64,000 bases of DNA from Pyrobaculum neutrophilum V24Sta (GCF_000019805.1 NC_010525.1:930001-994000); one strand, 5' to 3'. Positions 50,354 to 58,601 are shown, numbered from the stretch's first letter. Notes: generated by a model not told the origin, from the letters alone. Translations and numbers: made by a program.

Positions 50354-50371
50354 GCACCCCCAAACCACGCC

Positions 50372-50380
50372 ATATATAAA
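50372..50380 (-). promoter_or_regulatory. TATA element of the M16 peptidase gene
   Basis: TTTATATAT on the minus strand. Its distance to the GTG at 50353 is the usual 23 nt. Confidence 0.6.
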
Positions 50381-50448
50381 CTTGGCAACGCCAATCCCCA
50401 ACCCCCGACGCCGCAACACGGGCCGCGAGCCCCCCCGCCGACCCACGC

Positions 50449-51810
50449 CTAGCTCTTCCCGTAAAAGACGTAGTCGCTAACCGCAACCCCGGACTCCCCC
50501 AGCCGCCTCCTCAGCTCCCCCGGGTCGGGAACAGCCTCCGCCCGGGTCCCCCCGGGGCCTCTAGACAGGAAGTAGATCCTCTCAAGGTCCACCAGGTCCA
50601 CAACCACGGGGGAGTGCGTGGCGAGGAGAACCGGCACGTCAAGCCCGTTAAACACGTCCACGACGTACTCCAGAAGCCTCGCGTGCATGCTGTTCTCCAC
50701 CTCGTCCACGAGGAGCAGCGAGGGCCCCAGATCCACCGCCAGCATCAGCACCACCAGCTTAAGCAGGCCGTCGGGGATGTTGGAGGGGGGAAGCTCCACA
50801 TCCCCCTCCCTGGCGACAAGGAGGGCGCTGTTGTAAAGCTGCCTAACCTCCAACACGACGCCCGGAAAGAGGACGGCCAGAGCTCTGTCGACAGACTCCG
50901 GGTTCCTCCCAAACCTCCCCCTGTAGCTAAACAGCACCGCGGCCACGTTCCGCCCCCGCTCATCAAGCACATCCCCGCCGGCGATAGGCACAGGCTCCAC
51001 ACGCTTCTCCACATGACGGAGAAAGACCATCCTCCCGAGAACCCACCTCACGGCTCCCAAGACATCATCCAGACAGAACCCCAGCGGCGGCCCCACGCGG
51101 ACCCCCCTCGGCCTCCTGGCCCTCCCCAACGCGACCGGGTACGGCAGGAGAGTCCCCCCGGCGACTTGGCTACACGCCAGCAAGTCCTCCGACGCCCACC
51201 CCCTCGGCCCCGGCCACAGCACGAGCCTAAGGCCCTCGAGGTGTAGCGGCGCCTCCATGTCCCACCTATACGAGACGACTGCCCTGCCGCCCTCCTCCTT
51301 GGGCTCGGCCAGTTTGAAAGGTATGTGTTTCATATTTTCCTTGATCCACTTCATCGCCCTGTCGAAGTCCTCCTTTGGGGCCGTGATGGCGATGCCTCCT
51401 CTGTCTATCTCCGCCTGGGTGTCGCCGATTTTCACCACGTGGCGGACGGGCTCAATCGTCTCGTAGGGCTGCGGCCTGTACCTGAGGTAGGTGGTGAACT
51501 CCGCGTAGGCCGACAGCCACTCCCCGCCCGCCTCGCCGTAGAGCTCCAGGCCCAGGCCAAGCGCCACCTCCCGCCTCGGGTCCCGGCCGTAGATCACGTC
51601 AAGCGGCGAGAGGTAGTCCGGCGCGTGTGGGAGATACGGCGAGGCCGCCTCCACCAGAGCCCTCCTGGCGAACCTAACCGCCTCCAAGACGTTGGACTTC
51701 CCAGCCCCGTTCGCCCCCACCAGGAGGTTCACCCCCGGCCTCAGCTCAAGCTCCAGCTCCCCGATACTCTTGAAATTCCTAACGACGACCTTCCTAACAA
51801 ACACATACAC
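50449..51810 (-). CDS. RecF/OLD-like AAA ATPase
   Basis: 453 residues from a GTG at 51810, about 23 nt after an AT element (51828-51837); longer frames to 52218 are rejected because they run through the non-coding stretch. The N-terminus VRKVVVRNFKSIGELELELRPGVNLLVGANGAGKSNVLEAV is the ABC/SMC-like Walker A. The C-terminus has SLLLVDEVENSMHARLLEYVVDVFNGLDVPVLLATHSPVVVDL (Walker B and D-loop). This AAA_21/OLD-type family includes defence and repair ATPases; no nuclease (TOPRIM) domain is seen here. Confidence 0.8.
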   Translation of the reverse strand: MYVFVRKVVVRNFKSIGELELELRPGVNLLVGANGAGKSNVLEAVRFARRALVEAASPYLPHAPDYLSPLDVIYGRDPRREVALGLGLELYGEAGGEWLSAYAEFTTYLRYRPQPYETIEPVRHVVKIGDTQAEIDRGGIAITAPKEDFDRAMKWIKENMKHIPFKLAEPKEEGGRAVVSYRWDMEAPLHLEGLRLVLWPGPRGWASEDLLACSQVAGGTLLPYPVALGRARRPRGVRVGPPLGFCLDDVLGAVRWVLGRMVFLRHVEKRVEPVPIAGGDVLDERGRNVAAVLFSYRGRFGRNPESVDRALAVLFPGVVLEVRQLYNSALLVAREGDVELPPSNIPDGLLKLVVLMLAVDLGPSLLLVDEVENSMHARLLEYVVDVFNGLDVPVLLATHSPVVVDLVDLERIYFLSRGPGGTRAEAVPDPGELRRRLGESGVAVSDYVFYGKS

Positions 51811-51827
51811 ACATGCGCCATATTCCC

Positions 51828-51837
51828 CGTTTAAATG
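51828..51837 (-). promoter_or_regulatory. AT element before the RecF/OLD-like ATPase gene
   Basis: The element (CATTTAAACG region on the minus strand) is about 23 nt upstream of the GTG at 51810. Confidence 0.45.
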
Positions 51838-51893
51838 CACTCGCCCCACGCGCAAGAGGCGGAAGATTTTTAAGCTAGAGATTATATATAGCA

Positions 51894-52011
51894 GGGCCGG
51901 CGGGGGCCCTCCAGGGTCGGCTTGCGCGCGGTTCGTCAGAGGTCGGCCTAGCGGAGGTGCATCATCCCCCCTCATCGGGCTTCCCCCGGCCCCGGAAGAA
52001 TCCTCCTTTTT
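51894..52011 (+). ncRNA. Candidate structured small RNA
   Basis: This intergenic stretch has two AT-rich promoter-like elements just upstream on the plus strand (51867-51874 and 51881-51890). Its 5' end GGGCCGGcGGG (51894-51904) can pair with CCC-CCGGCCC near 51984-51993, leaving one bulged C, to give a closing helix of about 10 bp around an 80-nt interior. A T-run (52006-52011) follows at the 3' side. The GC content is much higher than at the flanks, as for structured RNAs in hyperthermophiles. No match to SRP, RNase P or tRNA motifs is visible. Confidence 0.4.
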
Positions 52012-52058
52012 AGGCACCTGCAGTACGGTCGGCGGACTGGGGGGCGCCGGGGATCTCG

Positions 52059-53030
52059 CTAGGGCTTGAGGACGACCTTCACCTCGCTGGGCTGGAGGGC
52101 CCTCTCGAAGGCCTCTCTCGCGTTGCGTATCCCCGCAACCACGGAGGTTATGAGGGGCTTCACGGCGCCCTCCCTGATGAGCTTGATGGCGTGTCTGAAC
52201 TCCCTGTATGTGCCGCATCTAGTGCCCACTATCCTCAGCTCCTTGACCACCGCCGGCGTTAGGTTGGCGGGGGAGGGGGAGCCGGGGGTGGACTTGAGGT
52301 GTATCACGCCGCGGGGCCTCGCTATCTCTATAGCCGTGTTAATCGCCGAGGGGTCGCCGCTGGCCTCAAACACGACGTCGAACCCCAGCGGCGCGTTCTC
52401 CGCCATGTACTCCCCCAGCTCGCCCAGCTCCACCACCTCCAGACCCAGCCCCCGGAAGAGGTGCGCCTTGGCGCTCCCCCGCCTAGCCACCACCACCGGG
52501 TCGAACCCCCTGAGGACCTGCGCCGCGAGGTAGGCCATGTTCCCCGTCCCCAGGATGGCCACCTTCGCCCCCGGCGGAGGCGGCACCTGTGCAAGGGCGT
52601 TCAACACAGCCGCCAGCGGCTCCACCTGGGTGGCGGCGGCCGGGTCCAGCCCCTCGGCCGGGTGGAGGGCCTCCAGAGGCGCCACGAAGTACTCCGCCAT
52701 CCCCCCGTCAAAGTCGATGCCAAGCGTCCTCTTGTAGGGGCAGTGCGTGTAGAGGCCCGCTCTACACATCTCACACCTCCCACAGGCGAAGTTGATCTCG
52801 CTGACCACGACCCTCCCATCCAGCTCGCCCCCCTCCACCACGCCCACCACCTCGTGCCCCGGCACAAGAGGCGACTTAAACAGCCTGTAGGTCCCCCTGT
52901 AGAAGGCCTTGTCAGTGCCGCAGACCCCAACCGCCAGAGTCCTCACCAGCGCCCACCCCCGCTCCGGCCTAGGCACAGGGATCTCCTCCACACGGAGATC
53001 CCCCGCCCCGTACAACCTAGCCGCAAGCAT
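52059..53030 (-). CDS. Zinc-dependent alcohol dehydrogenase (MDR family)
   Basis: 323 residues from the ATG at 53030. Catalytic zinc motifs are VGVCGTDKAFY near residue 35 and GHEVVGVVEGG near 60; the structural zinc Cys group CGRCEMCRAGLYTHC is near 85-99. The Rossmann motif GTGNMAYLAAQVL is near 160. It belongs to the medium-chain dehydrogenases and resembles glucose/threonine-type archaeal members in size. A TATA element (complement of 53051-53059) lies about 25 nt upstream. Substrate not assignable. Confidence 0.88.
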   Translation of the reverse strand: MLAARLYGAGDLRVEEIPVPRPERGWALVRTLAVGVCGTDKAFYRGTYRLFKSPLVPGHEVVGVVEGGELDGRVVVSEINFACGRCEMCRAGLYTHCPYKRTLGIDFDGGMAEYFVAPLEALHPAEGLDPAAATQVEPLAAVLNALAQVPPPPGAKVAILGTGNMAYLAAQVLRGFDPVVVARRGSAKAHLFRGLGLEVVELGELGEYMAENAPLGFDVVFEASGDPSAINTAIEIARPRGVIHLKSTPGSPSPANLTPAVVKELRIVGTRCGTYREFRHAIKLIREGAVKPLITSVVAGIRNAREAFERALQPSEVKVVLKP

Positions 53031-53130
53031 ACGGAGAGAAGTGTAGGGAAAATAAATATGGCGGCTTCTCCAAAGCAAGCCCGCCTTCGATTCCCACTTG
53101 TGACAGTTTGCATTTACTTTACTCGTTATG

Positions 53131-53140
53131 TTTATATTTT
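53131..53140 (+). promoter_or_regulatory. TATA element of the ATPase-nuclease cassette
   Basis: TTTATATTTT, centred about 23 nt before the ATG at 53158, in a markedly AT-rich 60-nt region. Confidence 0.6.
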
Positions 53141-53157
53141 ACTTTCTTCAAAGGATT

Positions 53158-53604
53158 ATGTATACAATTACCACATATGAAAAGCGGCGGACCTACACAG
53201 TAGTTGCGTATGTGGGCACTGCGGTCTTGGTGCGGCGGGGGGTTCCGAAAAAGTTGGTAGAGCAGGTTCTACGCGGCGCAGCCCCGCGGAAGAGGTGGTT
53301 GGGCGGAAGAGCTGCGTCCTACAAGTCTGAGGCGGGCGCAGTATTAAGGCTCTTCCCACTTGACTACTTCGCCCAGTTTTGCACAGACGGTCTGAGGCTG
53401 CCGTACGTAGATGAGCTCATGAAGGCCGCATACAAGTCGGGACTTCTGGACCTACCAGTTAGGCCGGGGACTATAAAGGTGTGGATCGAGAAGGGACTCG
53501 ACGGCGTTGCAGACGAGGATGAAGACATCGACCCGAGGTGCTTCATACGCCGATATGGGAAATACCACCTAGCCACACCCCCATGGTGTTGCACAGGATC
53601 ATGA
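53158..53604 (+). CDS. Unknown small protein, first gene of the ATPase-nuclease cassette
   Basis: 148 residues. It has a basic N-terminus (YEKRRTYTVVAYVG) and a central PRKRWLGGRAASYKSEAG region, then an acidic segment (DEDEDIDPRCFIRRYGKYH) and a C-terminal WCCTGS. No family is recognised. It overlaps the next gene as ATGA (53601-53604), so the two proteins are probably made in equal amounts. Both genes stand out by lower GC and different codon use from the surrounding genes. Confidence 0.65.
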   Translation: MYTITTYEKRRTYTVVAYVGTAVLVRRGVPKKLVEQVLRGAAPRKRWLGGRAASYKSEAGAVLRLFPLDYFAQFCTDGLRLPYVDELMKAAYKSGLLDLPVRPGTIKVWIEKGLDGVADEDEDIDPRCFIRRYGKYHLATPPWCCTGS

Positions 53605-55115
53605 CTATGCTCAGACGCGACAGCGTCTGTCAGTGCCTAGAGATCACAGATCCAAGCGGCCATGGCCTAGAATACTTCAACAAATGCCGCTATGTCCCCG
53701 TAAGTGTCGTAGATACAATAATCAACGGCATCCTTGAAGGCGGAATACCGAAACTTTTCATAGTATCAGCTTCGCAGGGATACGGCAAGACAACGGCGTT
53801 CTTATATCTAAGGAAAAAGTTGTTCAACGAGGGAGTCGCAGACGAGGAAAAGAAAATTCACAGATACATTGTGGCGTACACCAAAGCAGACCCAAATCTG
53901 GATCTTATGATGGAGAACATAAAATCCAGCATAAAGCTACAATTTTCTCAATACATACACGAGCGAACCTTACAATCGCTTGCCGTAGAAAAGATCCAAG
54001 GATGTTTTACAGACTTGTGGATGTGGCTTGAGTTCCTCAAGCTAGTCGATTTCCCCGTGGTAGTTCTAATAGACGACGTCAAACCCACAGAACTTGATAA
54101 AGTCGCGGAACTCATACGAGGACTTGCATCAACCGGCATTGTGAAGGCCGTGGCCATCGCCCTGCACGCAGGGTATGGGAAAGAAGTCTCACAGAGACTT
54201 AACGAGATAGGAGCGTCGAGCAGATACGACGTTAGAGTTATTACGAACGATCACTTTGTCCCCTCCGGGGGAGCCCTCGAGGAACTAAACAGCTTTACGG
54301 AACAGCTGTTCAAGGACCAAGGCGATTGGCAAGCCATCGCCGAGGTATTCAAAAGCCTATTCTACAATTTCGGCGCCCGCGTCGCCCTTAAATTCGCAGA
54401 GGCATACCGATGTAAACGCAAGGAGGACAAAGGCGATCTAGCCCTCCTATCTAACAAGATCAGAGATGCGCTTCTAGAAGCGGCCATAAAAGACGGCTTG
54501 CCAGCTCAACGCGAGAAGGAAGTGGCCCCCCATAGAAAGTGCGACGTCGTAATCCAGAACAAGTGCGTAGAGGTTAAGGTGGTAGGGGACCCAAACTACG
54601 AGCTTAAGAAAGAAGGCTACAGCCCAGACCTATACCTCATCGTGGGTAAACAAGCCGGCATTAAAAACGCCGTCGTCGTTGATATAAACGCGCGAAAGCT
54701 CACCTCTGCTCTAGATAAATCGCTTGGGCTAACGCCCAACGATATGGCAAGCGCGGACAAGGGACGTGTTTATGAGCTAGCCGCGCGCGCCATAGTCGGC
54801 TACGTCAAGGACAAAGTTTACGAGGCGTTAAACGTCCATCCGAGACGCACCAGCGAAGTCGTCGAAACAGTAAAGAAGCTGTGCATCCAAATTGGCCTAT
54901 CGGAAATCAATAGGAGCGAGCTAATTAGGCGCTACGGCACAATTCTCAAAGAACTATCAAGAAAACTAGGCATCCCAGCGCCGACAAAAGCGTCAGATGT
55001 AGACACACTCATAAACGCCCTAGCTCAGTACTACACAGGAAACGGCTTAGGCACACCGCCACTGAGGAAAAGCGACGATTCACGGGTCAAATGCGTAGCA
55101 ACAAAAAGCATGTAA
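53601..55115 (+). CDS. P-loop ATPase fused to a PD-(D/E)XK-like nuclease domain
   Basis: 504 residues from the ATG at 53601, overlapping the previous stop. Walker A reads VSASQGYGKTTAFLYL near residue 52, and Walker B FPVVVLIDDVKPTEL near 150. A region near 310 reads HRKCDVVIQNKCVEVKVVGDPNYELKKEGYSPDLYLIV, with D, then E-V-K, then the pattern of a restriction-endonuclease-like fold. The C-terminus is helical and basic. No homolog is recalled. AT-richer codon use than in the neighbours suggests acquisition. Together with the 148-residue protein it may be a defence or plasmid/virus-related cassette. Confidence 0.7.
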   Translation: MTMLRRDSVCQCLEITDPSGHGLEYFNKCRYVPVSVVDTIINGILEGGIPKLFIVSASQGYGKTTAFLYLRKKLFNEGVADEEKKIHRYIVAYTKADPNLDLMMENIKSSIKLQFSQYIHERTLQSLAVEKIQGCFTDLWMWLEFLKLVDFPVVVLIDDVKPTELDKVAELIRGLASTGIVKAVAIALHAGYGKEVSQRLNEIGASSRYDVRVITNDHFVPSGGALEELNSFTEQLFKDQGDWQAIAEVFKSLFYNFGARVALKFAEAYRCKRKEDKGDLALLSNKIRDALLEAAIKDGLPAQREKEVAPHRKCDVVIQNKCVEVKVVGDPNYELKKEGYSPDLYLIVGKQAGIKNAVVVDINARKLTSALDKSLGLTPNDMASADKGRVYELAARAIVGYVKDKVYEALNVHPRRTSEVVETVKKLCIQIGLSEINRSELIRRYGTILKELSRKLGIPAPTKASDVDTLINALAQYYTGNGLGTPPLRKSDDSRVKCVATKSM

Positions 55116-55220
55116 AACAGACGCGCGGCGCAACGCCAACCCAGCGCCCAGACCTCCCGGCACACCGCCTTAAGACCCCTTCTAGAATGTCCGCAACGTA
55201 CAACCCGCCTTGAGCCTCCC

Positions 55221-55237
55221 CCAACGCCGCGCGTTGG
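55221..55237. terminator. Perfect 7-bp hairpin after the ATPase-nuclease gene
   Basis: CCAACGC and GCGTTGG flank CGC, about 105 nt after the stop at 55115. It is GC-rich without a long T-run, so it is a weak terminator candidate, or an RNA feature of the promoter region that follows. Confidence 0.35.
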
Positions 55238-55247
55238 AGGAGCAATG

Positions 55248-55255
55248 TTTATAAA
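55248..55255 (+). promoter_or_regulatory. TATA element of the ABC-2/HTH operon
   Basis: TTTATAAA, centred about 26 nt before the ATG at 55277. The left arm of the 11-bp inverted repeat begins immediately after it at 55256. Confidence 0.65.
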
Positions 55256-55306
55256 CTTCACTATCAGTTTAACTTGATGGTGAAACAGTATGTTTTGATA
55301 GTGAAG
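55256..55306. promoter_or_regulatory. 11-bp inverted repeat spanning the start of the ABC-2 operon
   Basis: CTTCACTATCA (55256-55266) and TGATAGTGAAG (55296-55306) are perfect arms 29 nt apart. They bracket the expected transcription start and the ATG at 55277. A repressor or the HTH protein encoded at 56844-57161 could bind both arms and loop or block transcription. Confidence 0.6.
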
Positions 55307-56101
55307 GGGGTGTGGAAGTTCTTCGGCGGGGTGGTGGCCAACGAAGACGTGAGCCTCCGGGCGGGGGAGGGGGAGGTGGTGTCGGTGCTGGGGCCGAATG
55401 GGGCGGGGAAGACCACCCTCCTGAGGCAGATATACGGCGAGCTTAAGCCCGACAGAGGCGTCGTCCAGATCGCCGGCCTCAGCCCCAGGAAGGCGAAGGA
55501 GAGGGGGCTGGTGGGGGCGGTCCCCCAGGAGGCGTCCCCCTTCCACGGCCTCAAGGTGGTGGAGCATGTGGAGATGGCCGCGAGGCTTCGGGGGGTTCCC
55601 AAGGGGAGGGCCAGGGAGTGCGCCAGGGAGGCCATATACGCGGTGGGGCTCGGGGGGCGGGAGAGGGATTTGGTGATGAGCCTCTCCGGCGGGATGAGGA
55701 GGCTGGTGCTGGTGGCGTCGGCAATGGCCTGCAGGCCCAAGCTTATACTGCTTGACGAGCCCACCGCCGGGGTAGACGTGCAGAACAGGCGGAGGATCTG
55801 GGAGGCTGTCAAAGCCGCCAAGGAGGCCGGCTCCGCCGTCGTGTTGACCACCCACTACATCCACGAGGCCGAGGAGCTCAGCGACGTCGTCTATCTGCTA
55901 AACAGGAGAGTTCTGATGCGGGGGGCGCCGGCCGAGCTCAAGAGGCTCCTCCCCTGGGTCGAGGTGAGGACCGACGACCGCGTCGTTAGGGTGGAGTGGG
56001 ACAAGGCGGTGGAGATAGTGGCGGAACTCGCCAGGCGGAGGGCCAGGTTCGAGCTGAGGGAGCCCACGCTCGAGGACGTCCTAACCGCCGTCTGGCCATG
56101 A
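55277..56101 (+). CDS. ABC-2 exporter ATPase with HTH operon
   Basis: 274 residues from the ATG at 55277. Walker A GPNGAGKTTLLRQI is near residue 43, the Q-loop VPQEASPFHGL near 84, the signature LSGGMRRLVLVASAMA near 137, Walker B LILLDEPTAGVD and the switch His TTHYIHEA. The C-terminal 50 residues form a DrrA-like extra domain. It is an ABC-2 type exporter subunit followed by its permease with ATGA overlap, then an HTH gene and three small genes. Substrate unknown. Confidence 0.85.
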   Translation: MVKQYVLIVKGVWKFFGGVVANEDVSLRAGEGEVVSVLGPNGAGKTTLLRQIYGELKPDRGVVQIAGLSPRKAKERGLVGAVPQEASPFHGLKVVEHVEMAARLRGVPKGRARECAREAIYAVGLGGRERDLVMSLSGGMRRLVLVASAMACRPKLILLDEPTAGVDVQNRRRIWEAVKAAKEAGSAVVLTTHYIHEAEELSDVVYLLNRRVLMRGAPAELKRLLPWVEVRTDDRVVRVEWDKAVEIVAELARRRARFELREPTLEDVLTAVWP

Positions 56102-56838
56102 GGCTCGGCAACGTCCTGGTCATCGCCAAATACATGGTGCTCGCCACGAGGGGGTGGCACATAACCCTGGCGTGGTTCATGGTGCCCTACCCCCTCCTCT
56201 GGCTGTGGCTACTGAAGCTGGTGGGCTACCCAACCTACGTCGAGCACTTCGTCGTGGGGACCGTCCTCTCCACCGCCTTCCAGATGCCCTACGTCGTCAC
56301 CGCCCAAGACGTCGCCTCCATGAAGCACTGGTCTAGGCAGTACTCCCTCCTCCTGGCAAACGGCGCAGACCACTTGGAGATAGCCCTCAGCTACCTGGCC
56401 CAGTCCACGGCGACTACGGCGGGCGCCTCCGTCCTGTTGCTGGCCGCCTCCGCCGCCGTCGCCGGCGTGGCCTACGGCCCCGCCCAGGTGGCGGCCGCGG
56501 CCGGGGCCTCCGCCCTCATCTCGGCAGCCTCCTGCCTCCTCGGCTACGCCCAGGCGATAGGTATAAGAAACCCCGCGTTGTCCCAGCAGATGGCCCAGAT
56601 CGTGCCGTTGCTCCTCATCTTGGTAGCCCCCGTGTACTACCCCGCGGACCTCCTCCCAGAGCCTCTGAGGGCCGCCAGCCACCTCCTCCCCACCACCTAC
56701 ATGGCCTACGCCCTCCGCGGCGCCCTCGCGCTGAACCCCGAGGAGGCCGCCAGAGGAGCCGCGGGCATCCTGGCATACGCCGCCGCCTCGGCGCTTGTGA
56801 CGATATACGCCGTGAGGAGGGAGCAGAGACATGGCTAG
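56098..56838 (+). CDS. ABC-2 exporter permease
   Basis: 246 residues from the ATG at 56098 (ATGA with the ATPase stop); an upstream in-frame start at 55996 is inside the ATPase gene and rejected. About six membrane helices are predicted, with an Ala-rich core and a basic C-terminus (VRREQRHG). It forms the membrane part of the exporter. The adjacent HTH gene follows after 5 nt. Confidence 0.8.
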   Translation: MRLGNVLVIAKYMVLATRGWHITLAWFMVPYPLLWLWLLKLVGYPTYVEHFVVGTVLSTAFQMPYVVTAQDVASMKHWSRQYSLLLANGADHLEIALSYLAQSTATTAGASVLLLAASAAVAGVAYGPAQVAAAAGASALISAASCLLGYAQAIGIRNPALSQQMAQIVPLLLILVAPVYYPADLLPEPLRAASHLLPTTYMAYALRGALALNPEEAARGAAGILAYAAASALVTIYAVRREQRHG

Positions 56839-56843
56839 CGTAG

Positions 56844-57161
56844 ATGTCTTCTCCGGAGGACCTGCTACGGGTCGCCAAGGCGCTATCCCACCCCCTACGG
56901 CTGAAGATACTCCTCCACCTAGCCAGAAGGCCCACCTACATCCAGGACATAGCCCAGACCCTCGGAATCCCCTACGCGCTGGCCCACATGCACCTCAAGG
57001 TGCTGGAGGAGGCCGGCCTGGTGGAGGGGACATACGTGGTGGAGGAGAAGCCCAAGCCCCACCTCCGGAAGATCTACCGCCTCCGAGACTTCAAGCTGGT
57101 GGTAGACAGGCAGGTCCTGGAGGAGCTGGCCAAGTCCCAGGACTCCCAGCGGGGTCGATAG
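56844..57161 (+). CDS. ArsR/HTH_20-type winged-helix regulator
   Basis: 105 residues. The pattern RVAKALSHPLRLKILLHLARRPTYIQDIAQTLGIPYALAHMHLKVLEEAGLVEG is an ArsR-family winged helix. No metal-binding Cys is seen, so it may respond to a small molecule or to a protein partner. It lies in the operon it probably controls; the 11-bp inverted repeat at 55256-55306 is a candidate operator. Confidence 0.85.
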   Translation: MSSPEDLLRVAKALSHPLRLKILLHLARRPTYIQDIAQTLGIPYALAHMHLKVLEEAGLVEGTYVVEEKPKPHLRKIYRLRDFKLVVDRQVLEELAKSQDSQRGR

Positions 57162-57166
57162 CCGCC

Positions 57167-57478
57167 ATGCTGGCGTCGTCCCTAATAATCGGGGCGGGGG
57201 TGCCCGTGGCCCTCTTCTATATAGCCTACAAAACCGCCTCCTGGGTCTTCCTAGCCGCCGCGGCCCTCCTGGGAGCCCTCGCCATATTCTGGGGCGCCGT
57301 GATGGCGCTGGCGGCCTTCGTCCCCATACTAGACTACGTAGACGCCCTAGCCGAGGAGAGGGGAAGCCGCCTCAACGCCTACAGAGCCCTCGCCAGGAGC
57401 CTCCTCGAGGAGCTAGACGAGGTCAACGCCGTCCTCAAGGAGATAAGAGACGAGCTGAAGAGACTGGGCGAGACATGA
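57167..57478 (+). CDS. Membrane protein with two TM helices and a C-terminal coiled coil
   Basis: 103 residues from the ATG at 57167. Two hydrophobic helices (about 4-24 and 29-55) are followed by a charged helical tail (YRALARSLLEELDEVNAVLKEIRDELKRLGET). No family is recognised. The next gene overlaps as ATGA, and the tail is similar in character to the following 39-residue helical protein, suggesting a small complex at the membrane. Confidence 0.7.
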   Translation: MLASSLIIGAGVPVALFYIAYKTASWVFLAAAALLGALAIFWGAVMALAAFVPILDYVDALAEERGSRLNAYRALARSLLEELDEVNAVLKEIRDELKRLGET

Positions 57479-57594
57479 CCGAGCTGAAATACGCCCAGGC
57501 CGGCGACGAGGAGGTCCTCCAGATGATCAGACAGAGGCTGAGAGAGATGAGGCAGCTCCTCGCCGAGATAAGGGAGATGCTCAAGGTCAAGTAA
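57475..57594 (+). CDS. 39-residue helical microprotein
   Basis: An ATG at 57475 overlaps the previous stop as ATGA. The frame ends with TAA at 57592-57594, which overlaps the next ATG as TAATG. The product is a single charged helix (QMIRQRLREMRQLLAEIREMLKVK). The exact start/stop overlaps on both sides make this short frame very likely real. It probably pairs with the coiled-coil tail of the upstream membrane protein. Confidence 0.75.
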   Translation: MTELKYAQAGDEEVLQMIRQRLREMRQLLAEIREMLKVK

Positions 57595-58043
57595 TGGCCG
57601 AGAAATTCGACAGATACTACGAGTACTACAGCCGCAGGAGGAGGGGGCCGCGCACCATAAACCTAGGCCTCGTCAAGCTCAACCTGGGGGGAAGACCATC
57701 CATAGAGGTCAGGGGAATCCCCAGGAGGCCCAGAGGCCCCCCCGGCGGCACAACCCTCGAGACGGCCGAGGGAGAAGACGTAGCCCTCAAAAACGCCGTC
57801 GTCCAGCGGGTCGCCGGCAGGCGAGTCAAACTCTACAACTGCGATGCGGACTACGTCGAAGGAGAAGAGGTAACCCTAATCAACACACACGCCAAGGAGG
57901 TCACAGCCACCAGGGCAAAACTCATCAACAGCCACGTAAAAGTCCTGAGATACAGAGAAAGCTACACCGCAACCAACTCCGTCGTGGAAAAGCCAGAAAA
58001 AATCGCCGAACACCAACGAGGACGCCCACAGACGCCGCAGTAG
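57594..58043 (+). CDS. Protein with beta-solenoid-like repeats
   Basis: 149 residues. The N-terminus is Tyr/Arg-rich (FDRYYEYYSRRRRGPR). Residues 55-135 repeat every 12-15 residues with the pattern hydrophobic-x-N-x-hydrophobic (ALKNAVV, KLYNCDA, TLINTHA, KLINSHV), as in short parallel beta-helix or bactofilin-like domains. It is the last gene of the ABC-2/HTH operon and overlaps the 39-residue gene. It may form a scaffold or polymer; no homolog is named. Confidence 0.65.
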   Translation: MAEKFDRYYEYYSRRRRGPRTINLGLVKLNLGGRPSIEVRGIPRRPRGPPGGTTLETAEGEDVALKNAVVQRVAGRRVKLYNCDADYVEGEEVTLINTHAKEVTATRAKLINSHVKVLRYRESYTATNSVVEKPEKIAEHQRGRPQTPQ

Positions 58044-58234
58044 ACCCCCCTCCCACTCCCCCCACCCCCCCCCCCACCGACAAGCAGACCCCGCAGGGAC
58101 CCCCGCCGCACCCCACTCCCTCCGCCAAAGGGCCCACACCCCGCGGCCGCAGGCGGCCGAGCACCCCGGGACGGCGCCCACATGCCGAAGGCACAGCAAA
58201 AGGCCCCTATAGCACCCCCCAGCGCGGGCGGCAA

Positions 58235-58242
58235 CTTTATAT
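58235..58242 (+). promoter_or_regulatory. TATA element of the DUF2250-like gene
   Basis: CTTTATAT, centred about 24 nt upstream of the GTG at 58263; it selects that start over the ATG at 58182. Confidence 0.55.
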
Positions 58243-58262
58243 GTCCAGGCCGACCACCTCCA

Positions 58263-58547
58263 GTGGACCAGGAGGAGCTGGCCGTCCTCCGCCACCTCAA
58301 GAGGGCCAACGTGGACTACGGCAAATCCATCGCGGTAAACACGGGCATCCCCCTACAGAAGGTCCTCGACATCCTGGAAAAGCTTGAGGCCCTCGGCCTC
58401 GTCGAGCGGGTAAGAGGCGGCAAAACCCTCAAGCGGACCGAAGCCCGATACAAGCTAAGCCACGAGGTGCGGAAGCACCACGTCTACTACCGCCTCACCA
58501 GAAAGGGCAGACACCTCCTAAGGCAGGAAAGGGGGCAGAACCCCTAG
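58263..58547 (+). CDS. DUF2250-like winged-helix protein
   Basis: 94 residues from a GTG at 58263. It has the DUF2250 archaeal HTH pattern: ELAVLRHLKRANVDYGKSIAVNTGIPLQKVLDILEKLEALGLVERVRGGKTLKRTEARYKLSHEVRKHHVYYRLTRKG. The wing and the terminal YYRLTRKG are characteristic. It is likely a DNA-binding regulator. The ATPase gene at 58630 has its own TATA element (58602-58609), so co-transcription is not needed. Confidence 0.8.
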   Translation: MDQEELAVLRHLKRANVDYGKSIAVNTGIPLQKVLDILEKLEALGLVERVRGGKTLKRTEARYKLSHEVRKHHVYYRLTRKGRHLLRQERGQNP

Positions 58548-58601
58548 ACGCTAGACACAGAATCCTCGGAGGCCGGTAGCCACCCCACGGCGCCGAGATT
58601 C

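Noticed and set aside
51940-51990. Box C/D guide RNA on the minus strand
   Set aside because: A GATGATG and a CTGA exist but the spacing and the second box pair are wrong.
51894-52011. RNase P RNA or SRP RNA
   Set aside because: None of the conserved core motifs (GGAAAGTCC, ACAGAA, SRP helix-8 loop) is visible on either strand.
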